Below are positions 27,901-35,474 of a stretch of DNA of 64,000 nt, piece after piece. The stretch comes from Natronorubrum tibetense GA33 (GTDB lineage: Archaea; Halobacteriota; Halobacteria; Halobacteriales; Natrialbaceae). The position numbers and the translations under genes are program-made. The notes under the pieces are model-generated. The model was not told the origin of the DNA. It saw nothing but the letters and a program-made list of their open reading frames with translations, and ran no database searches. Positions within the stretch are counted from its first letter, which is position 1; the number at the start of each line of letters is the position of its first letter. The stretch is taken from contig NZ_KB913018.1 of assembly GCF_000383975.1 (NCBI RefSeq), forward strand, positions 62,001-126,000, read 5' to 3'.

Positions 27901-30444
27901 AACGGCTCGGCTCTCGGAGGCGGGAACGAACTCCAACTCGCAGCCCACTATTCGGTTGCCGATCAGCACGCCGAGTTCGGCCAACCGGAACTCAATCTCA
28001 ATCTGATCCCGGGCTACGGCGGCACCCAGCGACTGCCGCGCCTGCTGGGCGAGAAACGCGACACCGAGGGCGTCAGGGATGCCGTGGTGCTCATTACGAA
28101 CGGGCGGACCGTCGACGCCGACACTGCCCTCGAGATGGGGCTCGTCGACGAACTCGAGACCGACCGGACGGCCCGTGCACGGGCGTCCGAACTCGCCCGG
28201 AAACACGTGATGGCTGCTGCGACAGGGGACGCAAGCGTACTGGCTGACGCTCGCGAACGGCGTCTTAAGAACCGATCGTCTTGGAACGACCCCGGTGAGT
28301 TCCCCGAGGAGGTCCTCGAGGACCCAATCGTCGAACGAAACCGAACCCAGTGCGAGCACAGAAGCGAGGGACGGTCGAAAGCGTTCGATCGGGCGATTGA
28401 GGCGATTCGAACCGGCTTCGAAGAAGGGATCGATGCCGGTTTGGAAAGCGAGGTGGTCCACTTCGCCGAAGCCGTCGTAGATCCCGACGGCGGAAAGCAA
28501 GGGATCGAGAAGTTCCTCGAGCGGGCGAGTGAGCCGCTGCCGACCCGGGGGCGATTCAAGCCCTCGCCGGCAGAGGAAACTGAACTGCTCGAGTCAGGCG
28601 ACCTCCTGTCGCCGGGTGAGCCGTTTTTCCCCGGAGTCGATGAGATTCCTGACTACCAGTACGCACAGGCCGTCATCAAAGACGACGAAACTGGCGAGGC
28701 TGCACACGGTGATCCGAAGGAAGCGGAGGTCGAGGAGATCATTCCCGTCGAAGAGCCGGGGCCGAACGAAGTCTTGCTGTACGTCCTCGCGAGCGAAGTC
28801 AACTTCAACGATATCTGGGCGATCACTGGGATCCCCGTGAGCCAGTTCGACGCGCACGACCAGGACTACCACATCACTGGCAGCGGTGGTGTCGCACTCG
28901 TCGTGGACGCTGGCGAGGGAGTGATCCGCGAAGGGCGTGTGACGGTTGGCGATCTGGTGACGATCTACTCGGGCCAAAGCGAGCTGCTCTCGCCTACGAT
29001 GGGACTCGATCCGATGTATGCTGGATTCTCGATTCAAGGGTACGAAGGGCCCAACGGCAGCCATCAGCAGTTCATGCTCGCACAGGGGCCACAGGTCCTC
29101 CCGATTCCACAGGAGGCGACGATCGAACAGGCAGGTGCGTATGTTCTTGCGATGGGGACTGTCTGGCGAGCGCTGTTTACGACACTCGACATCGACTCCG
29201 GGACGACAATGTTCGTCGAGGGTGCCTCAACCGGCACTGGATGGGAGACGACGAAGCTGGCGACGCGCAACGACGTCGATGTCACAGGGCTGTGCTCGAG
29301 CGCCGAGCGTGCCGAGCGCATCGAGACGCTGGATGCTGAGGCGATCGACCGAACTAACGAGCCATACGACGATATCTGGGGACAGATTCCGAAAGATCCC
29401 GACGAGTGGACGGAATGGAAAGCAAACGGGAAACCGTTCGTCGAAGCCTTCGAGGATCATCATAACGGTCGACGCGCCGAGTACGCTGTGAGTCACGCCG
29501 GCGAGCTATCGTTTCCACGAACGTTCCAGCTGCTCGGCGAGGGCGGTAAACTCGCGTTCTATGGTGCTTCCACGGGATACCACCTTACGTTCCTCGGAAA
29601 GCCTGGTGCGTCCACGCCGGCCGAGATGTTCGAGCGATCGGACATCCGCGCGGGCGATGGGGTTCTCGTCTACTATGGCACGGATACCGGCCCCGATGAC
29701 ATCGTCGACGAGACGGGACTGCGCGCCATCGAAGACGCTCGAGAGGCGGGTACGCGGATCGTGGTTGTCACCTACACCGACGAACAACAGGAGTTCGTCG
29801 AGTCGCTCGGCTACGGCGACGCAGTCGAAGGAACCGTCAGCATCGAGGGTCTGAAGCGCCGCAATGACGACTTCCGGTGGCCGGACACGCTCCCGGAATT
29901 GCCGGACGCACAGGACGATCCGGAGGCGTTCAGACGGACGGTTCAGGCGTTTACCGACGACGTGTTCAAGCCGCTTGGACAGGCAGTAGGTGAACACCTC
30001 CGAACCCCGAAGAATCCACGCGGCTATCCCGATATCGTCTTTGAGCGCGCTGACCACGATGCCCTCTTCGTGAGTACAATGCTCACGAAGCCCCACACTG
30101 GGTGCGTGGTGTACAGCGAGAACCTCGAAGATACACGTTATTCGATGTACGCACCGCAGGTCTGGATGCGCCAGCGTGATATCCTGATGCCGACAGCAGA
30201 GATCCTCGGAACCCACCTGAGTAACGCCTATGAAGTCGAACAACTGAACGAAGCGATCGATGCTGGAGAGATTGATCTGACCGATCCGGAAGTCGTCGAT
30301 TGGGCGTCTCTGCCCGCAGCACATCAGGCAATGTGGGACAACGAACACGAGGCGAGTAGCTACGTCGTCGAGCACGCGCTCCCGGACGAACACCTCACAA
30401 CGAAAGAAGAGCTGTTCCTCGCGTGGGCTGCTCAATCTGAGTAG
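24997..30444 (+). CDS. pcs: Trifunctional propionyl-CoA synthase (CoA ligase, enoyl-CoA hydratase, enoyl-CoA reductase fusion)
   Basis: A 1815-residue fusion whose size and domain order match the propionyl-CoA synthase of Chloroflexus, which turns 3-hydroxypropionate into propionyl-CoA via 3-hydroxypropionyl-CoA and acryloyl-CoA. Residues 1-860: acetate-CoA-ligase-like domain with the AMP-binding loop IFTSGSTGKPKG near 424 and the catalytic-Lys motif RSGKYMRRM near 805; an extra segment of about 130 residues precedes the loop. Residues 870-1190: crotonase domain (VVAAVNGSALGGGNELQLA, FGQPELNLNLIPGYGGTQRL). Residues 1220-1815: zinc-free MDR-type reductase (LASEVNFNDIWAITG, YHITGSGGVA), as in crotonyl-CoA reductases. 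In haloarchaea such a route could supply propionyl-CoA for 3-hydroxyvalerate-containing storage polyester or assimilate 3-hydroxypropionate. It is monocistronic here. Confidence 0.88.
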   Translation: MAGSNFDGVELTIDGQIRSNPIQTREEWEQARERATAEPGQFHGAIAKREIHWYHESSTEWLSWNDTTETWSGFDALTGEQVDRQHAESHEPWDVAFDDSTAPLYKWFSGGLTNACFNEVDRHVLAGHGDETAFHFEGDRWDQSKNGGRGGPVVSEGVSRRELLVRVVSAAQVLTNLGLEKGDRIALNMPNIMEQIYYTEAARRLGIVYTPVFGGFSDKTLSDRIARLGADVLLTSDGGYRNAEIVPYKEQYADPALDNYLPTDTVLEIVDRTLHELPVDSHHAETIHSHVKRAIAGEATVKRGQAMRGVGTALSEFNDLSTEAKSEIRTAIARALVDSNERIERVVVVEHTGQEIQMHERDEWASDLIADAQDDILTNAQDAGFNVETFDDLFGLSDRDLVRALWETSQPEPVDAEYPLFVIFTSGSTGKPKGVVHVHGGYTAGIAHTMKVSFDVVPGEDTIFVIADPGWITGQSYLISASLTTRTTSILLEGAPVYPDAGRFSSVIERYEATVFKAGVTFLKGIMEDNESTGDVRKWSTDSLRVATFCAEPVSPSVQQFGMEEICEWYINSYWATEHGGIVWTHFFGNEDFELRPDAHTYPLPWISGDVWVKEEEHPDGSVTWREAEPEEKGEIVIEEPYPYLLRYVWGDLENWDGTEWKANWNGNAERFEDEYWIQKDGEYTYLQGDFAKQYEDRSFSLHGRSDEVINVSGHRMGTEEIEGAILQDKQINPDSPVANVVVVGADHHEKGLAPVAFVQTKPDERLTNDIEARLSRLVREEKGVTAIPDAFIEVEEFPETRSGKYMRRMLTAMLNREDIGDTTTLKNPESIEHIRPKCTRWRRRQELAVDQEILEQYRNIAVQYNAVRGTDSETRIATVTIDSPPVNALNERALDELNTVLEHLDRREDVGAVVITGAGPSNFVAGADVEQFLEEVHEFDEAITFPNKAHEAFQRIEELSVPVVAAVNGSALGGGNELQLAAHYSVADQHAEFGQPELNLNLIPGYGGTQRLPRLLGEKRDTEGVRDAVVLITNGRTVDADTALEMGLVDELETDRTARARASELARKHVMAAATGDASVLADARERRLKNRSSWNDPGEFPEEVLEDPIVERNRTQCEHRSEGRSKAFDRAIEAIRTGFEEGIDAGLESEVVHFAEAVVDPDGGKQGIEKFLERASEPLPTRGRFKPSPAEETELLESGDLLSPGEPFFPGVDEIPDYQYAQAVIKDDETGEAAHGDPKEAEVEEIIPVEEPGPNEVLLYVLASEVNFNDIWAITGIPVSQFDAHDQDYHITGSGGVALVVDAGEGVIREGRVTVGDLVTIYSGQSELLSPTMGLDPMYAGFSIQGYEGPNGSHQQFMLAQGPQVLPIPQEATIEQAGAYVLAMGTVWRALFTTLDIDSGTTMFVEGASTGTGWETTKLATRNDVDVTGLCSSAERAERIETLDAEAIDRTNEPYDDIWGQIPKDPDEWTEWKANGKPFVEAFEDHHNGRRAEYAVSHAGELSFPRTFQLLGEGGKLAFYGASTGYHLTFLGKPGASTPAEMFERSDIRAGDGVLVYYGTDTGPDDIVDETGLRAIEDAREAGTRIVVVTYTDEQQEFVESLGYGDAVEGTVSIEGLKRRNDDFRWPDTLPELPDAQDDPEAFRRTVQAFTDDVFKPLGQAVGEHLRTPKNPRGYPDIVFERADHDALFVSTMLTKPHTGCVVYSENLEDTRYSMYAPQVWMRQRDILMPTAEILGTHLSNAYEVEQLNEAIDAGEIDLTDPEVVDWASLPAAHQAMWDNEHEASSYVVEHALPDEHLTTKEELFLAWAAQSE

Positions 30445-30654
30445 CGACTCAGCTGCTCTCTGGGGAACTTGCAGGCTCTGACGTCTCGGCTGATCACGCT
30501 GGGAATTTCTTTGGGGCTCCAGACACCCAGTCGCTCAACGCCTCATCCGAAGCGCCAATACGCGGCGGCCGCAAACGACAGGCCATATGATGACGCCCCT
30601 TCGACCCGCTCGGTTTCCGTAGGCTCACCCCACAGTGGAGGTATTTCACCCAAC

Positions 30655-30883
30655 TCAAAACGTCGTCCACCCAACGACGCTAACGCCGTCCATCCGCTCG
30701 AAGTGGTCGACGTTCGCTGTCAGCACCGACAGTTGCTCGACCGTTGCCGTCGCCCCGATATAAACGTCGTGGAGGTCATGGAGCGGGGTCCTCTATCGTC
30801 GTAACTCGCTGATCATGTCGGCCGCAGCGGTCGCGACTGCACGGTCGATGTCGACGAGTTTGAACTGGTCAAGGAACCGTTGA
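30655..30883 (-). pseudogene. Truncated, nonsense-mutated copy of the vapC toxin gene at 59040
   Basis: On the minus strand the sequence corresponds closely to residues about 62-136 of the intact PIN-domain gene, ending SVVGWTTF-stop against SVVDWTTF there. The codon CAG in the intact copy (RRQGTPLHD) is TAG here at 30793-30795. Homology stops abruptly at about 30883, so the N-terminal half including the first catalytic Asp is missing. Both copies are preceded on their 3' side by CTCACCCCACAGTGGAGG. The remaining 30445-30654 stretch after pcs holds nothing recognisable. Confidence 0.85.
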
Positions 30884-30900
30884 GGTCCAGGTCAACTCCG

Positions 30901-32514
30901 TCAGTCGATAACGGCAACCGTCTCCGTGGCCGTGTCGGCCCCTGTGTCGACGACGACGGGGAACTCTTCACGACCGCCAGCGGGCTCCCCTGCCTGAAAC
31001 GTCAGCGTGAACGTGGACGATTCGCCGGGGGCAAGCGTGCGCATTACGCTATCTTCGACCTGTGGAGTATGACCGACGATGAGTTCGATATCGGTCGTTC
31101 CGGCCTCGTCGCCGACGTTCTCGATTGTGGTGTCGACCTCGAGTGTTTCTCCGCCGCCGACCGGCGAGTTCGTCGACGTTTCCATCACGTTAAACGTCGC
31201 GGGGATCGGTTCCTCGTCTTCGACTACGACGGTTTCCGTGGCCGTGTCAGCCCCCGTATCGACGACGACGGGAAACTCTTCACGACCGCCGGTGGGGTCT
31301 CCTGCCTGAAACGTCAGCGTGAACGTGGACGATTCGCCTGGATCGAGGGTGCGCATCACACTGTCTTCGACCTGCGGATCGTGCCCGACGATAAGTTCGA
31401 TGTCCGTCCGTCCCGTTTCATCCCCGATATTCTCAATTATCGTATCAACCTCGAGCGTTTCTCCGCCCCCGATGGGCGAGTTCGTCGACATCTCCATCAC
31501 GTTGAATGTAGCGGGGGTCGGTTCTTCGTCCTCAACGACGATCGTGAACTCGACGGAGTCGTCCTCAGTGGAGACTTCGCCAGGAAAGACCTCTCGCCCC
31601 CTAGCGGGATCCCCGGCCTCGAACGTCAGTGGAACAGCGGCCGATTCGCCGGGTTGAAGGCCCACGGTCCGTGAGTCGACAAGTTCGGGATCGTGGCCGA
31701 CGACGAGTTCGACCTCCGTCGAGGCAGGCTCAGCGCTCGTGTTCTCGACTGTGGCTTCCACCTCGAGCGTCTCACCACCGGCGATTGGCGAATTGGTCTG
31801 CACGCTCGAGATTTCGAACGTCGGCCCCTCATCGGGGTAGTCGAACTCCCAGCGGTCGGAGTCGACGACGGCTCCGTATTCATTTACCACCCATGCCATG
31901 ATCCCTTCAGGAACGATTTCGGACGCGTCGGGCGCGATACTCGCCGTGTCTTCGTCCCCGTCGACATCGGAGATCTCGATGATGTGGTCCGACGCAAGTG
32001 CCCACCAGATCACGCGGTCCAATTCTCCGTTTGGATCAGCTACGTCGAGTTCACAATCCAGTGTTGCTCCCTCTTCCAATGGGCGGCTTTCGTCTGGGGA
32101 TGGACGGGCGTCGTGGATGTGTGGAGACCCGATGCCATCGGAACTGGTCTCGATTGTCCACGTGGTGGTAGTTTCTTCATCGGGATCGATAGTAGCGGTG
32201 ACTTCACAGTCTTCGTCAACCGTGTACTGCCAAAATTCAGTTCCTTGGTGCTCGCGGTAGGCACTGTACCACGGTCCCATAGACAATCCGGTGGAGCCAT
32301 CGTCAACTGCCCATTCCGGCCCGGACGAGCCTGCCGCGTCACCGGTGTCAACCTCGAACATGAGACGTGTGTCTGGTTGCACTGTCAGGTCACTCTCGGG
32401 TGGTCGTACACGCGCATTGTTCTGCGCAGTTCCGATCGCCGAGGCACTCCCCAAGGCACCACTTGCGGCGATTCCGACGAGGAGATGCCGCCGGTGTAGT
32501 TGCTCCCCATACAT
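30901..32514 (-). CDS. Tat-exported protein with three CARDB-like repeats
   Basis: A 537-residue protein. The N-terminus LHRRHLLVGIAASGALGSAS is a twin-arginine signal peptide without a lipobox. An Ig-like or unassigned region of about 230 residues follows (WTIETSSDGIGSPH, LDCELDVADPNGELDRVIWW). Three CARDB-like domains of about 100 residues each come next, each opening with a TNSPIGGGETLEV-type strand. The second and third are nearly identical (VGDE-AGTTDIELIVGH, GREEFPVVVDTGADTATETV), implying recent duplication. There is no C-terminal anchor, so the protein may be released or bound to other surface proteins. It is flanked by a broken vapC copy and a geneless stretch. Confidence 0.82.
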   Translation of the reverse strand: MYGEQLHRRHLLVGIAASGALGSASAIGTAQNNARVRPPESDLTVQPDTRLMFEVDTGDAAGSSGPEWAVDDGSTGLSMGPWYSAYREHQGTEFWQYTVDEDCEVTATIDPDEETTTTWTIETSSDGIGSPHIHDARPSPDESRPLEEGATLDCELDVADPNGELDRVIWWALASDHIIEISDVDGDEDTASIAPDASEIVPEGIMAWVVNEYGAVVDSDRWEFDYPDEGPTFEISSVQTNSPIAGGETLEVEATVENTSAEPASTEVELVVGHDPELVDSRTVGLQPGESAAVPLTFEAGDPARGREVFPGEVSTEDDSVEFTIVVEDEEPTPATFNVMEMSTNSPIGGGETLEVDTIIENIGDETGRTDIELIVGHDPQVEDSVMRTLDPGESSTFTLTFQAGDPTGGREEFPVVVDTGADTATETVVVEDEEPIPATFNVMETSTNSPVGGGETLEVDTTIENVGDEAGTTDIELIVGHTPQVEDSVMRTLAPGESSTFTLTFQAGEPAGGREEFPVVVDTGADTATETVAVID

Positions 32515-33111
32515 GGTCTACTACTAGCGGCGATGTCTTTTCTGGTAAACTATTCGTTCGTCTTATCAAATCAACAAATCATTTCGAAAACACGATGACG
32601 CTCAGTTTGTGCGAGCGGTGATGGCCGGTGGTCACTCCCGTTCGATTGATGCGCGCCTTGTAAGTGCGCGTTTCCACGGTTGCTACAGCCAGAGAACGAT
32701 TCTCGAACTGGACGGACGCCACATATTGCTCGTGCAGCGGCGAGCAGCGTGGGGCTGTCTCGTCCGCTTTTTGTCCGGAGACGCATCCTCATCCCGTATT
32801 TTCCCATGTATCGGGGCGTGCTCGAGATGACCGTCGAGATGTGCGTATAAACGGCGAGCAAGACAACTACACCATGGTGGATTCACTGAGTACCAGCGCA
32901 GAAGCTTCGTGAAAAAACCCGACAGAGTGCTCAAGCATATCGGGTTCGATCGTGACGAGCAGATTGACCGGCAGATGCCGTGCGAGCGCTTCCGTGACCC
33001 TGACTGTTGGCAGGGAAACCTGCAGCGCCGTTCTCGATTTCGAAAAATTGCGTTGGACGTGATACAGAGTGCGAGTGCATACCCGCGTCTTCAGGCGCTG
33101 GAGGATGTCAA
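32515..33111 (+). other. Geneless stretch ending in a TnpB-element right-end hairpin
   Basis: No credible gene was found in about 570 bases; open frames here lack homology-like features. At the right end ACCCGCGTCTTCAGGCGCTGGAGGATGTCAA-type sequence (33081-33111) is an imperfect hairpin followed by the GGATGTCAA right-end signature in plus orientation. It lies only 60 bases before the threonine synthase start, so thrC promoter sequence abuts the element end. Confidence 0.45.
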
Positions 33112-33170
33112 CGTTCGAACCCTGACAAGATTGGTAGTAATATAATGTGAGAGCGGACGTGAGAGGTCGT

Positions 33171-34427
33171 ATGGCGCTCGATCACGTCGAAACTCTCGAA
33201 TGTACGGTCTGTGGGGCGACGTACGACCCCGACCAGATTATTTACACCTGTCCGGAACATGATGGCGTCGCCGGCATTCTCGAGGTCGTGTACGACTACG
33301 ATGTCATTCACGACCGGTTCGATGCCCCGCTTGACGGTGACATCCGAAGCCAATGGAAATACCAGGCGTTCCTCCCAGTAGATACGGAGGCGACGCCGGT
33401 CGCGCTCAACGAGGGCGGGACAGACCTGCTCGACACACCCCGATTGGGGGCGGAACTCGGTGTCGACATTAACGTGAAAAACGACGGCCGAAACCCGACG
33501 GGCTGTTTCAAGGACCGTGCGACCAGCGTCGCCGTCACCAAGGCACGCCATGCCGGCCAGGACGTCGTCACCTGCGCGTCGACAGGGAATGCTGCCGCGT
33601 CGCTCGCAGGTTACGCGGCACGGGCCGGCCTTGATTGTCGTATTTTCGTGCCTGAGAGCGCCCCCGAAGGAAAACTCGTCCAGCCCCGCGTCTACGGGGC
33701 GGACGTTCTCGCGGTCGCTGGGAGTTACGACGAGGCATACGATCTGAGTATGGATGTAACCGACTCCTATGGATGGTACAACCGGAACGCCGCAATCAAC
33801 CCCTTCCAAATCGAAGGCAAGCGGACTGTGGGCCACGAACTTGCCGAGCAAACTCAGGATTCGATCCCAGACTGGGTCGTCTTCTCCATGGGCGACGGCT
33901 GTACCATCGCCGGCTGCTGGAAGGGACTCCGGGAGTTCGCCGAGCTGGGGTACGTCGACGACACACCAAAAATGCTCGGTGTACAGCCCGAAGGGGCAAG
34001 CGCGATCCACGATGCATTTCACGGCCACGACGAGGTCGACGACGTTGCGGACACACTCGCTGACGCAGTCGCCGTTGGCCGCCCCCGGAATACGCTCAAA
34101 GCCTGCCGCGCACTCGCAGAGAGCGGTGGGACCGCGCTGACCGTGACCGATGACGATATCCTCGCGGCAGAGACCCTGCTCGGACGCGCGGAAGGAATAT
34201 ACGCCGAACCAGCGGGTGCGGCCCCCATCGCTGGCATTCGTCGGGCCCGCGAGCAGGGGATCATCAGCCGTGATGAGTCGGTCGTCGCAGTTGTCACCGG
34301 CATCGGGCTGAAGGACACCGCCGGGGCAGAGCGGGCGGTCGGCGATGTGATCCGCATTGAACCGACGCTCGACGACGTTACGAACCAGTACGGAACGGCA
34401 AAGAAGGAGCGGCGAGGACGATCCTGA
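33171..34427 (+). CDS. thrC: Threonine synthase
   Basis: A 418-residue PLP enzyme that converts O-phosphohomoserine to threonine. The N-terminus has a small zinc-ribbon-like segment (LECTVCGATYDPDQIIYTCP), common in archaeal threonine synthases. The PLP lysine is in PTGCFKDRATSVAVTKA, the phosphate-binding loop is near CASTGNAAASLAGYAARA and the C-terminal Gly-rich region is EPAGAAPIAGI and VTGIGLKD. ATG at 33171 is chosen because the family-conserved start follows; the frame is open eight codons further upstream from a GTG. It stands alone on its strand between decayed sequence, so it is probably a single-gene transcript. Confidence 0.93.
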   Translation: MALDHVETLECTVCGATYDPDQIIYTCPEHDGVAGILEVVYDYDVIHDRFDAPLDGDIRSQWKYQAFLPVDTEATPVALNEGGTDLLDTPRLGAELGVDINVKNDGRNPTGCFKDRATSVAVTKARHAGQDVVTCASTGNAAASLAGYAARAGLDCRIFVPESAPEGKLVQPRVYGADVLAVAGSYDEAYDLSMDVTDSYGWYNRNAAINPFQIEGKRTVGHELAEQTQDSIPDWVVFSMGDGCTIAGCWKGLREFAELGYVDDTPKMLGVQPEGASAIHDAFHGHDEVDDVADTLADAVAVGRPRNTLKACRALAESGGTALTVTDDDILAAETLLGRAEGIYAEPAGAAPIAGIRRAREQGIISRDESVVAVVTGIGLKDTAGAERAVGDVIRIEPTLDDVTNQYGTAKKERRGRS

Positions 34428-34506
34428 CAACAGAGGTCTCCAAGTTCGACTGACTCAAGAGAAGCCGTAGTATTGTCGTTCAATTTCCCAGCAGCTTGGC
34501 CTCCCC

Positions 34507-34650
34507 TAGTGGAGGTGCTCATGCAGGTCGTGGCTGACGTCTCCGGTGAACTCCTCGAGCCGACCGTTCTGTCGCTGCAATTTTTGTTTGCGTTCCTTGT
34601 GGATGGTGATATCGTGCGTACTGAGTGCCAAGAGTTGGCACAATTTGACT
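34507..34650 (-). pseudogene. Scrap of a PAS/HisKA histidine kinase
   Basis: The minus-strand frame gives HDITIHKERKQKLQ, then RQNGRLEEFTGDVSHDLHEH and a TAG at 34507-34509. This matches the junction between a PAS domain and the HisKA H-box in haloarchaeal sensor kinases (DITERK...L-x-RQNERLEEFASVVSHDLRNPL), including the phospho-acceptor His in VSHDL. The sensing domains and the ATPase domain are absent. It is clearly a relic. Confidence 0.6.
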
Positions 34651-34744
34651 AGGTTTAGCTTCCCACGTTATTAGTACTTAGTACTAACAAAAGGAGCTGA
34701 GCGTCTACCACCCCAACTCTCAGCAAATGGAATGATTGTGTAGT

Positions 34745-34790
34745 GACATCCTCCCCCGGCGTGAACGCCGGGGCTTCCCGTACCACAGGT
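34745..34790 (-). repeat. TnpB-element right-end hairpin, minus orientation
   Basis: GACATCCTCC followed by a perfect 8-bp stem CCCCGGCG-TGAA-CGCCGGGG (34754-34773) and GCTTCCCGTACC is the reverse complement of the right-end signature. The broken vapB copy starts within 40 bases on the element's inner side, so this element end probably helped break the toxin-antitoxin locus. Confidence 0.6.
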
Positions 34791-34825
34791 GGGTATTTAC
34801 CGGTCTACGACGCGACCTGTTCTCT

Positions 34826-35026
34826 CGAGCGTCCCACGGCTCAACTGTCCGATATCGTCTTTGACGTCGTCGTACGTCTCCCAGTCGAGGACGCCTGCAC
34901 TCGTGACGTTGGCGAGCCGCCGGCGCTCTTCGAGGTGATCCCTGACAACGCCGCTGAAACTGCGATCGCCCTTTTCGCTTTGAGTTCGTGTTAGATGCTG
35001 CCGGAAAGTACGATGTTCTTGCTCAG
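34826..35026 (-). pseudogene. Decayed copy of the vapB antitoxin gene at 59437
   Basis: Aligned to the intact gene, the ATG is CTG (35024-35026), codon 12 is TAA (34991-34993), and one base is missing a few codons later (after GAACTCAAA), so three separate lesions are seen. The middle still reads, in another frame, like the intact copy (DHLEERRRLANVTSAGVLD). The palindromic operator upstream persists as GTATGG-ATA-CCATAC (35034-35048) with the same seven-base spacing to the start codon as in the intact locus. Confidence 0.85.
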
Positions 35027-35048
35027 TGATTGCGTATGGATACCATAC

Positions 35049-35354
35049 AAAATAGGATTTTGCGGCGGTCGATTCGAGTCGGCGCTTCGCCCGCGAATAT
35101 CCGATCGATACTGGTCACTGTTCGGCCGACAGGCAGCTGTCTCATCGCACAGATTCCAGTGACCGCCGCACCTCGAGCGACGGCGAAACCACCATTGCAC
35201 GCTGCGATTCGTTCGTCCGAAACGTCCCTCGAGGTGCTGAAGATGAGCATGCCGAAAGCAATGTCCTCTAAACGAGCGGTTTGATCGCTCTGTACCGGGC
35301 ATCCCAGAAGAATTTCGTTTCTACTGTTTAGAGATGGTCACCCTCTCGGTATAT
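35049..35354. other. Stretch with one unrecognised minus-strand open frame
   Basis: About 300 bases between the vapB relic and the protease promoter. On the minus strand a frame from about 35277 to 35023 reads like coding sequence (DIAFGMLIFSTSRDVSDER, AACNGGFAVARGAAVTG) with GC-rich third positions, but has no recognised family and runs into the vapB operator. It is best seen as a gene fragment. Nothing else was found. Confidence 0.3.
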
Positions 35355-35361
35355 CAGACTC

Positions 35362-35474
35362 CTAATCAGTGTTTTATTCTGACTCTACTGTTTGGTGGTC
35401 GACTATAATTTCATGCTATATTCTGACAGGCACGTTATACCTAAGATATAATATCTAAATGTTACTTTCGCACT
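35362..35474 (+). promoter_or_regulatory. Promoter region shared by the two protease genes (copy 1)
   Basis: The block from GTGTTTTATTCTGACTCTACT to the ATG is repeated before the second protease gene. The last 50 bases are most alike: GACAGGCAC, TTATACC, AAGATATAATA and ACTTTCGCAC are all kept. TTATAC lies about 35-40 bases and TATAAT about 25 bases before the ATG, consistent with a TATA box of a leaderless transcript. Confidence 0.5.

Noticed and set aside
32571-33080. Small overlapping open frames before thrC
   Set aside because: They lack family resemblance, start context and consistent codon use. They are treated as non-coding.
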